Shown here: in pieces, positions 12,178 to 20,627 of the stretch
How positions within the stretch are numbered: position 1 is the first letter of the stretch
Layout of the letters: every line of letters starts with the position of its first letter
Assembly: GCA_006176705.1 (NCBI GenBank)
Contig: QRFJ01005883.1
Coordinates: 1-64,000 of the forward strand
Reading direction: 5' to 3'
Source: Cocos nucifera
Lineage: Eukaryota > Streptophyta > Magnoliopsida > Arecales > Arecaceae
Length of the DNA stretch: 64,000 bases
Program-made: the position numbers and the translations under genes
The notes under the pieces: generated by a model
Database searches by the model: none
What the model saw: only the letters and a program-made list of their open reading frames with translations
Told to the model about the DNA's origin: nothing

Positions 12178-13436
12178 TAGAGTTTCGGAAAGGAGAAGAA
12201 AGCTTAGAAAAAATGTATATGAAGGATCTCTTTTTATAAACAAAGCTTGGTAGTGGACTGCTCGGGGCCACATGGGGTTCGGTACGAAGAGGGAGAGGTA
12301 TCGTCAGATTGATAGTGACAGTCATAACCATCCGATAGTGGGCCGCTCGGGGCTGCATGGAATTTGCTATGGAGAGAGGGGTATCGTTAGACTGAGAGTG
12401 ACCATTCGTTGAGATTCAACAGTTGAAGTTTGGAGAAAGCAGGCGTTGGTTGGTAAAGAGCTTTGATATACATTAATTCTAGAAGAGTTCAAACTTCTAA
12501 AGGAGATACGGCTAGAGGGGATCATCCGAAAGAAATGCTAGCTAAAATCTGAAAGCAATCCACTGGAGAAATTGACTGAAGGAGAAGTTCGAAAGGAGTT
12601 CGGCTTCTGAAGAAATCCGACTGAAGAAGAAATTTGAAAAGAGTTCGGCTCTTGGAGGAGTTTGATCGAAGAAGAAGTCTGAAAGGAGTTTGGCTCCTGA
12701 AGAAATTTGACTGAAGGAGAAGTCTAAAAAGAGTTCGACTCCTGACGAAATTTGATTGAAGTAGAAGTTTGGAAGGAGGTCGACTCCTGAAGGAATCTGA
12801 CTGAAAGAGAAGTCCGAAAGGAGTTTGGCTTCTGGAGGAATCCGACTGAAGGAGAAGTCTAAAAGGGGTTCAACTCCTGCAGGAATCTGACTGAAGAAGA
12901 AATTTGGAAGGAGTTCAGCTCCTAGAGGAGTCCGACTGAAGAAAAAATCTAGAAAAAATTCGACTCCTAAAGGAATCCGACTGAAGGAGTAGTCCAGAAG
13001 GAGTTCGACTTCTATAGGCACTCGACTGAAGGGGAGATCCAAAAGAAGTTTGGCTCCTATAGACACCCGACTGAAGAAGAGATTTGAAAGAAGTTTGGCT
13101 AAAGGAGAAGTCCGACTGAATGAGGAGTTTGGAAGAAGTTTGGCTCCTGTAGGCATCCGACTGAAGGAGAGATCCGAAAGAAGTTCGACTCCTGGAGGAG
13201 TTCGACCACTGGAGGAGTTCGAGTGGGGCTCGATCGCTGAGAAATTTGGTCGGCTGAAGGAGTTCGACTAAGGTTTGGCCACTGGAGGAGTTTGGCTAAG
13301 GTTTGACCCCTGGAGGAGTTCGGATGGGGTCCAACCATTGGAGGAGAATTTTCGATCGAAGCTCTTCCATGATTGTCAGTTGTATTAGGTTAAGCATCAT
13401 GCTGGAGTTCAATGAGAATGGGGTTTATCCTCAACA
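12178..13436 (-). repeat. 3' LTR of Tat-like Gypsy element C1, cut by A2
   Basis: This matches 17632-18889, but the first 180 bp or so of the LTR (plus-strand left edge) are missing where A2 abuts. The inner end reads CAACA on the plus strand, followed by a purine tract on the minus strand (GAGTGGGGAAGACTA) that fits a polypurine tract. A TATA-like site lies near 12225 (minus strand). Upstream of it in U3 is the 45-bp minisatellite, annotated separately. Confidence 0.75.
12550..13200 (-). repeat. 45-bp minisatellite in U3 of the C1 3' LTR
   Basis: About 14 diverged copies of a 45-bp unit with the core GGAGTTCGGCTCCTGGAGG followed by AATCCGACTGAAGGAGAAG. Because 45 is a multiple of three, the minus strand stays open for 204 codons (12542-13156) as a 15-residue repeat of the FSFSRIP..A.LL.. 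type. This is a by-product of the repeat, not evidence of a protein. The array lies upstream of the TATA box, in the promoter part of the LTR. Confidence 0.8.
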
Positions 13437-13519
13437 ATAGTCTTCCCCACTCTCGAGTTCAAAATTCAAAGGAAGGGAGTACAAAAAAGGCTACTACCGA
13501 AGTCCTCTTCCAGGCTCTG
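13437..13519 (-). other. Polypurine tract and spacer of C1
   Basis: On the minus strand a G/A-rich tract directly precedes the LTR start TGTTGAGG, as expected for the plus-strand primer of a minus-oriented element. The equivalent tract in C3 follows position 61713. Confidence 0.55.
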
Positions 13520-15865
13520 CATTAGTTTAGGTTGAAGCTCGGGAGAGTTCTTATCTCCAGCCGAGATTAAAGTTGAAGCTCGGAAGAGATCTTATCTCAT
13601 GTTGAAGGGTTGACGTTGAAGTTGAATTTCGGAGGAGATCTTGTCTCCGACCGAGGTTGAAGGAGATCTTATCTCCTGTTGACATAGAAGCTCGGAGGAG
13701 ATCTTATCTCTAGCCAAAGTTGAAGAAGATCTTATCTCCTATTGATGCTGACGTAGAAGCTCGAAGAAGATCTTATTTCCAATCGAGGTTGAAGGAGATC
13801 TTATCTCCTATTAACGTAGAAGCTCGGGGAGATTTCTCCAACTGATTGAGAAGATCTTATCTTCTTTGACGTTGAAGCTCGGGGGAGATTTTTCTTCCGA
13901 GGTTGAAGGAGATCTTATCTCCTGTTGATTGAAGTTGAAGCTCGGAGAGATCTTATCTCTAGCTGAGGTTGAAGAAGATCTTATCTCCTATTGAGTTGAA
14001 GTTGAAGCTTGGGAGAGATCTTATCTCCAGTCGAGGTTGAAGGAGATCTTATCTCCTATTGAAAGATTGGAGCTCGGAGAAGATCTTATCTCCAGTCAAG
14101 GTTGAAGAAGATCTTATCTTCTTATTGACGTTGAAGTTGAAGCTCGGGGGAGATCTTATCTCCAATCGAGGTTGAAGGAGATCTTATCTCCTGTTGACAT
14201 TGATATTGAAGCTCGAAAGGAGATCTTATCTTCAATCGAGGTTGAAGGAGATCTTATCTCCTATTGACGTTAAAGTTGAAGCTCAGAGAAGATCTTATCT
14301 CCAATCGAGGTTTAAGGAGATCTTATCTCTTGTTGATGTTGAAGTTGAAGCTCGGGAGATCTTATCTTCAGCCGAGATTGAAGAAGATCTGTTGACGTAG
14401 AATTGGAGGATCTTATCTCCAGTTGAGGTTAAAGGAGATCTTATCTCCTGTTGATGTAGACGTTAAAGCTCAGAGAAGATCTTTATCTCTAGCCGAGGTT
14501 GAAGAAGATCTTATCTCCTGTTGACGTAGAAGCTTGGGAGAGATCTTATCTCCAGCCGTTGATTGGATGTTGAAACTCGAGAGAGATCTTATCTCAGTTG
14601 AGGTTGAAGGAGATCTTATATTGAAAGCTCGGAGGAGATCTTATCTCCAGGTCGAGATTAAAGGAGATCTTATCTCCTGTTGAGGTTGGCGTTGAAGCTC
14701 GAAGGAGATCTTATCTCCAGCCGAGGTTGAAGGAGATCTTATCTCCTTATTGATGTAGACGTTGAAGCTCGGAAAAGATCTTATCTCCAATCGAGGTTGA
14801 AGGAGATCTTATTCCTATTGGTGATGTAGAAGCTTGAGAAAGATCTTATCTCCAGCTGAGGTTGAAGGAGATCTTATCTCCTGTTGATGTAGACGTTGAG
14901 CTCGGAGGAGATCTTATCTCCAACCGAGGTTGAAGAAGATCTTATCTCCTATTGATGTTGAAGCTCGAAGATATCTTATCTCAGCCAAGGTTGAAGGAGA
15001 TCTTATCTCCAGCTCGATGTTGAAGGAGATCTTATTCCTATTGACGTAGATGTTCGAGAAGATCTTATCTCCAACTGAGGTTGAAGGAGATCTTATCTCC
15101 TATTGACGTAGAAGCTCGAAGGAGATCTTATTTCAATTGAGATTGAAGGAGATCTTATCTCCTGTTGATGTAGACATTGAAGCTCGGGAAGATCTTATCT
15201 CCAGTCGAGATTGAAAGAGATCTTATCTCCTGTTGACGTAGAAGCTCGAGGAAGATCTTATCTCCAATCGAGGTTGAAGAAGATCTTATCTTCTGTTGAC
15301 GTAGACGTTGAAAACTCGGAAGAGATCTTATCTCCAGCCAAGGTTGAAGAGATCTTATCTCCTATTAACGTAGAAGCTCAGAGAAGATCTTATCTCCAGT
15401 CGAGGTTGAAGAAGACCTTATCTCCTATTGACGTAGACGTTGAAGCTTGGAAAAGATTTTATCTCCAGTCGAGATTGAAGAAGATCTTATCTTCTGTTGA
15501 CGTAGAAGCACAGGAGAGATCTTATCTCCAGCCAAGGTTGAAGGAGATCTTATCTCCTATCGACGTAGATGTTGAAGCTCAGAGAAGATCTTATCTTCAG
15601 CCAAGGTTGAAGAAGATATTATTTTCTATTGACGTAGATATTGAATCTCGAAAGAGATCTTATCTCCAATCGAGGTTTAAGGAGATCTTATCTCCTGTTG
15701 ACGTAGAAGCTTGGAGGAGATCTTATCTCCAATCGAGGTTGAAGGAGATCTTATCTTTTATTGACGTAGACATTGAAGCTCAAGGAAGATCTTATCTTTA
15801 GCCAAGGTTGAAGAAGATCTTATCTCCTGTTGATGTAGATGTTGAAGCTTGGGGGAGATCTTATC
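13520..15865. repeat. Hairpin-bearing tandem array in the 3' untranslated region of C1
   Basis: A 2.3-kb array of several dozen half-units, each carrying GGAGATCTTATCTCC (a 6-bp inverted repeat around CTT, containing a BglII site). The half-units alternate with spacers of the types CAGCCGAGGTTGAA and TGTTGACGTAGAAGCTCG. A full unit is about 60-75 bp and spacing varies. It lies between the pol end and the 3' LTR. Tat-lineage elements are known to have hypervariable, tandemly repeated 3' untranslated regions that can seed satellites. Open frames on the plus strand (14194-14400, 15211-15801) are repeat translations of the RSYLQSRLKEILSPVDVEA type, antisense to the element, and are not genes. Confidence 0.85.
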
Positions 15866-15989
15866 ACCAACCAAGGTTGAAGAACTTCGACTTGCTTATG
15901 TTAGGACGAGGTTCTCCTTCTGTTCCTAATATGGCCACTATTGATTGCTTCTTTTCTATCATCACATAGTTTTTACACTAAGAAACAAT

Positions 15990-16200
15990 AATATTGAAAT
16001 GGAAAAATTTTATTGAAGGAAAATTACTGGTAGTACATCCTCAAATTTTTTGAATTCCAAGATCGTGGGAGCGTTCATCCTCCGAGCTCCTTCAGGCGAT
16101 AAGTTTTGGATCGGACGACCTCCTATATTTCATATGGGCCTTTCCAATTTGGGGTAAGCTTCCTCTGACTCTGAGGCTGAGAGATGGTGGCTCAAGTACT
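15990..16200 (-). pseudogene. C-terminal end of pol (integrase tail) of C1
   Basis: On the minus strand the frame reads KLTPNWKGPYEI, a stop, EVVRSKTYRLKELGG, then LPRSWNSKNLRMYYQ. This is the conserved last segment of Tat/Gypsy polyproteins (usual form KLAPNWEGPY.V..V...G.Y.L......PR.WN..NL..YYQ). Protease, RT, RNase H and the integrase core are all absent between this and gag. The same short remnant follows gag in C3. Confidence 0.75.
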
Positions 16201-16275
16201 AAGCCCCTCTGAAGATAGCATTGATGATGTCAGGAGGTAGCCGATCTCCTTGTTGTTCCTCCCTTATTGATGGTT

Positions 16276-17325
16276 CTAGCTGCGATAGCATCCTTGACTG
16301 ATCTTCTCTTGCTTCAGACTGACGTTTGTGGAGTATTGAGGGGCGCGTAGTTGCAAAACCTTCTGAAGAAAACTTCTTCGCATCCTTTCGTCAGGGCCTC
16401 TTTGACAACGAGCTCGAGGAGGAGTTCGGACTCGCTTGCGCTCGAGGGGAGTCCATGAATGCGATCGAACTTCATTCGGCCTTCTACCAGTGATACTGAA
16501 GAACTTCATTCGGTCCTTCCTGATATTCATCAGAAAATTCAAATCTCGGTGCGGACATTGGTTGCTGACGAAGTAAGCCACAAACTGATGGCTCATTAGG
16601 TCAAAAAAGAAGATTGTACCCGATTTCAACATCGAGTACCAGTTTCTTGCTGCTTCTTTCAAGATAGACGAAAAAGCTCGGCATAAGATGGCATCTGGTA
16701 CACCATGGAGCAGCATCATAGTTCGAAAAGCCTCCAGATGATCAATCGGATCAGAGGTTTCATCGTAGCTTTCAAACTGAGGGAAGCTCGAAGTTCGGTG
16801 GAATAGGCTCTTGCATAATTCGGAGAGAGAAAGGGGGATCGTTGCGAACGTCTTTATGATGAGCCAAGGTGATGTAGCCGAGCTCCTCAATCCATCGATC
16901 CATCCTCCATAGTTTTTGATCGAGAAGGTCATCTCAATCGCAGACCTTGGAAGGCTTCCGGCTGTAGATAGAAAATATTTCTTTTGGAGAAGAATCATGA
17001 TCCGAACAAGGATTCTCTGCTCTCTATTTTTTCTTTCCAAGGGCGACGAGTATGCTAGCCTAAGTGCTCTTCCTTGGGACTGATTTCTGACATCCTGATG
17101 GTGGGTTTTTGGCGAAAACATCATTGAAGGCTGCCGCATGGTCTGCACCATCTCGATGAGGTCTTGAACCCACTACATCAGCAGGTTAAATTGCTTCGGA
17201 TCTACCACGACCGTCGGTGGAGGAGGAGGTTGAAGCACTGGCAATGAAGCAGGGATAAATGGATTTGGTCCAGATCTGATGGCAGAAGCGGTAGATCTTC
17301 GAGTAGCCATCCTCTTTGGAGGCAT
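16276..17325 (-). pseudogene. Gag of Tat-like Gypsy element C1 (one in-frame stop)
   Basis: Gag forms the nucleocapsid particle of the retroelement. The frame starts at the ATG at 17325-17323 (MPPKRMATRRSTASAIRSGP) and runs to 16276, about 349 codons. It carries a single stop (17175-17173). The core Retrotrans_gag motif is visible: DPIDHLEAFRTMMLLHG, then LCRAFSSILKEAARNWYSML and DLMSHQFVAYFVSN. The region after it lacks a clear zinc knuckle. The start and the LTR are separated by a short leader with the primer-binding site. The upstream frame beginning in the LTR at 17599 is in another phase and is a shadow. A full element of this lineage would have 3-4 kb of pol next; here only the integrase tail remains. 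Confidence 0.8.
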
Positions 17326-17425
17326 TTCTCGGGATTGAGAGAGAGGATGGAGATAAATCTTGAAGAAGAAGATCCACAGGATCGACTGAGCACTCCTTTA
17401 GGAATAAGGATACCTCAAAAATAGA

Positions 17426-17445
17426 GGCCCTTCCTCTAGCGCCAA
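17426..17445 (-). other. Primer-binding site of C1
   Basis: Minus strand TTGGCGCTAGAGGAAGGGCC, a typical Tat-type Gypsy primer-binding region, 9 bp inside the LTR edge. It fixes the orientation of C1 as minus. Confidence 0.65.
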
Positions 17446-17454
17446 TTTTATTGG

Positions 17455-18889
17455 TGTAGAATCTGGTCGACATCGGATCGAGCTGAAGTTGAGGAGGAAG
17501 AGATCGCCGTTGGTGATCTGCAAAATAAAGTCCAGATTGGAGTCGATGGTGGTGGCTCCGATAGGATCCTCCGATGATCAAGTCAGCTCTTCTGGCCAAC
17601 AGGAATGGAGTGCTTAGGAAAATAGTTCAGCAGAGTTTCGGAAAGAAGAAGAGAGCTTAGAGAAAATATATCTGGAGGGTCCCTTTTTATAGACGGAGCT
17701 TGATTGATGGTGATGGCTATACCATCCGGTGGTGGGCTGCTTGGGGCCACATGGGGTTCGATATGGAGAGAAAGAGGTGTCGTCAGACTGATAGTGACAG
17801 CCATAACTATCCGGTAGTGAGCCGCTCGGGACTGCATGAAGTTTGCTATGGAGAGAGAGATGTCGTCAGACTGATAGTGACCGTTTGTTGAGATTCAACA
17901 GTCAAAGTTCAGAGGAAGCAGACGTTGGTTGGTGAAGTGCTTTGACATATATCAATTCCAGAGAAGTTCGGACTTCTAAAGGAGATACGACTAGAGGGGA
18001 TCATCCAGAAGGAATGCTAGCTAAAATCTGAAAGCAATTCGCTGGAGGAATTTGAGTGAAGAAGAAGTTCGGATGGAGTTCGGCTCTTGGAGAAATCCAA
18101 CTGAAGGAGAAATTCGAAAGGAGTTTGGCTCCTAGAGGAATCCGACTGAAAGAAAAGTCTGGAAGGAGTTCGGCTCCTAGCGAAACTTGATTGAAGGAGA
18201 AGTCTAGAAGGAGTTTGGCTCCTGGAGGAATTCGACTGAAGGAGGAGTCCGAAAGAAGTTTGGCTCCTGGAGGAATCTAGCTAAAGGAGAAGTCTAGAAG
18301 GAGTTTGACTTTTGGAGGAATTTGACTAAAGAAGAAATTCGAAAGGAGTTCGGCTCTTAGAGAAGTCCGACTGAAGAAAAAATTCAAAAGAAGTTCGACT
18401 CCTAGAGGAATCCGACTGAAGGAGGAGTTCGGAAGGAGTTCGGCTCCTATAGGCACCCGACTGAAAGAGAGATTTGGAAGGAGTTTGGCTCATGTAGGTA
18501 TTCGACTGAAGGAGAGATACGGAAGGAGTTCGGCTCCTAGAGGAGTCCGACTGAAGAAGAAGTTTGGAAGGAGTTTGGCTCCTTTAGGCATCCGACTGAA
18601 GAAAAGATCCAGAAGGAGTTTGGCTCAGGAAGGAGTCCGACTGAGGGAGAAGTTCGGAAGGAGTTTGGCTACTAAGAAGTTCGGTCGGCTGAAGGAGTTC
18701 GGCTAAGGTTTGGCCGCTGGAGGAGTTTGGCTGGCTGAAGGAGTTCGGTTAAGGTTTGGCCACTGGAGGAGTTTAGCTGGGGTTCGATCGCTGGAGGAAA
18801 ATTCTCGATCAAAGCTCTTCCATAATTATCAGTTGCATTAGGCTAAGCATCTGGCTGGAGTTCGACGGAAGTGAGGTTTATCCCCAATA
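17455..18889 (-). repeat. 5' LTR of Tat-like Gypsy element C1 (about 1435 bp)
   Basis: Termini on the plus strand are TGTAGA and CCCCAATA (ACA expected). A TATA box (TATAAAAAGGG, minus strand) lies near 17680-17690. The 45-bp minisatellite fills about 18040-18700 in U3. The LTR aligns with 12178-13436, and in its non-repeat parts with the shorter LTR of C3 (60952-61713). Its outer neighbour is AT-rich intergenic DNA. Confidence 0.75.
18040..18700 (-). repeat. 45-bp minisatellite in U3 of the C1 5' LTR
   Basis: The same repeat family as 12550-13200, about 14 units, with the two C1 arrays similar in size. The plus-strand frame 18485-18706 is a repeat translation and not a gene. Confidence 0.8.
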
Positions 18890-19660
18890 ATAATAATAAT
18901 ATTATTAAAATTTTTTATTTTGGATAATAAGTACAGCATGATTCTTTATCAAAATATTCATTAATAAAAAGCTCATTGGCTCATTTAATCATATTAAATA
19001 AAACATTTTATATTAATACTACTAAATTAATATAAAAATTAATGTTATTATTGATAATTATATTTACTCAATGCATGTTAATAATAAAAATTATTTTTTT
19101 TTTAATAACATGCTATGTTCGCATCTACATAGATTACTTGTTATATTATTATTTTATTAAATTTTATTTTATAAGTATGACCTTACTTCAAGGTAGAAGT
19201 ACAATGATCAATGGTTCCACTATATTATATTTAAACATGCCCAATATACAAAACTTTCTTATTTTTTATTATATAATATTATTAATTTATTATAATATAT
19301 TATTTTACAACATCAAGATATATACATATACTTCTATAATTTTTTATCGAAAATTTATTTTTTTTAAAAAAGGGGCCCTTATATCTATTATATTGGATTA
19401 TATTCATATATCAAATTTAAAAAAATAATAATAAAAAAAAAAAGAAAAGAAAAACAAGTTATATGCTAGAACCTCTTTTGCGGCTGAGTTTTAGAGCTTC
19501 TATTAATTTTTGATCCACTTGCTGGAAATTAACGCAACATAAATAGCACGGCTTGGATTGTGGTGATAATATAGTTTTTTGCCTTCATTAGTTTGCAAGG
19601 ACTTGCCAAAAAAAAAAAAAAAAAAACTCCGAGCTCAGCACGGATTCCAGGACTTTTCTA
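18890..19660. other. AT-rich intergenic region upstream of the MutS2 gene
   Basis: Very AT-rich with long A and T runs (for example 19425-19455 and 19608-19625). A 128-codon plus-strand frame (19042-19428) is dominated by I, F, Y and L encoded by this composition and has no signal of coding. I see no other gene or element boundary here. Confidence 0.5.
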
Positions 19661-19670
19661 CTATATATAG
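19661..19670 (+). promoter_or_regulatory. Candidate TATA box of the MutS2 gene
   Basis: CTATATATAG lies 338 bp before the start codon, just where composition changes from AT-rich to mixed. It would imply a 5' untranslated leader of roughly 300 nt starting near 19695. Confidence 0.4.
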
Positions 19671-19696
19671 ACTCTACGGTAGGAAGACAGAAACCA

Positions 19697-19952
19697 ATGG
19701 TCGGTCGACCAGGCAGGGAGATAGTATCAACCATCCATCACACGCTCCGGCTATAGCGTTCGCGCAGACTGTTGCGCATTGTGATTTGTGCGTGCAAATC
19801 GTCATGCATCGATGACCGCTCGGTCCGCACCACAACCGACTCGGCTCCTTCAAACAAAATCCAGTCCTCTGCCATCTTCGGCACCATTTCCCTCCAAAAC
19901 GAACCGGATGAGATACCGTGCTTCCCCTTGGGACTCCACCCAACCTCCATAA
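19697..19952 (+). promoter_or_regulatory. Three short upstream open reading frames in the MutS2 leader
   Basis: Short ATG-initiated frames precede the main start: 19697-19756 (19 codons plus stop), 19804-19815 (MHR) and 19908-19952 (14 codons plus stop). All end before 20008. If the TATA at 19661 is used they are in the mRNA and could lower translation of the main frame. Whether they are conserved is unknown. Confidence 0.35.
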
Positions 19953-20007
19953 AAAATAGCAGCAGCCAGCAGGGTCTCCGGACTCGTTTCATTGTTCCCT
20001 CAAAATA

Positions 20008-20627
20008 ATGTTCGATAGCTTCATTCCCGTCGAAAAACTCCCAAATCTCTTTTTCCCTTCCGATTTCACCATTTCCGTCCCTCCCAAATATAGGGTTTTA
20101 ACGCCCACATCAATCAGAGCTTCAAATCTCTCTGATGATAAGATCGGCTTAAGTTCCATTGGCACCAGAATTGCGGCTTCCAACGTCTCCCGGGAGAAAG
20201 CCGAGAGCTTTGGGCTCTCAAATGACCTTCAGAAGCCGAGAAATGAAGCTAGGGTTTCCGAGGTTCTATGCGAGGAGCTCCGGAAGGAGACGGAGGAAAC
20301 CCTGGAGTGGAGCTTGATATGCTCACAAGTCTGCGCCTTTGTCTCTACGAGCGCTGGTAAAGCTCTGTGCCGGAGCGGGAGTCTTCCGATTGGTCGAGAT
20401 CGTGAAGAAAGCCTGAAGCTCTTGGATCAGACGGCGGCAGCCGTGCTCCTTCCCCAGCCGTTGGATTTTTCTGGTATCGATGATGTATCGGGGATTGTGA
20501 GGTCGGCAGTTGATGGAAAGCTGCTCACCATTGGGGAGCTCTGTGCCGTGGAGCGGAGTCTCCGGTCTGCAAGAAGGGTGTTTGAACAGCTGGAGCAAGT
20601 TTCGGCCGCTGGGGAGTCTCCTGATAG
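20008..20627 (+). CDS. MutS2 exon 1
   Basis: Begins at the ATG of MFDSFIPVEKLPNLFF. The conserved MutS2 start is LEWSLICSQVCAFVSTSAGK. It ends at GATAG before GTGACT; the split codon AG/G joins to exon 2 to read SPDR-LAPLLDIM. The first 80 residues are rich in S and T but contain some acidic residues, so a transit peptide is possible rather than clear. Confidence 0.85.

Noticed and set aside
15211..15801. 196-codon repetitive plus-strand frame (RSYLQSRLKEILSPVDVEA units)
   Set aside because: It lies in a non-coding tandem array, antisense to the element, with a length set by repeat period. Other parts of the array are not open.
13520..15865. CRISPR-like array
   Set aside because: Repeats are diverged, spacers are themselves repeated, there are no cas genes, and the host is a plant. 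The array sits in a retroelement 3' region.
19042..19428. 128-codon hydrophobic frame
   Set aside because: Encoded by extremely AT-rich DNA, with I, F, Y and L from composition only; no promoter or homology signal.
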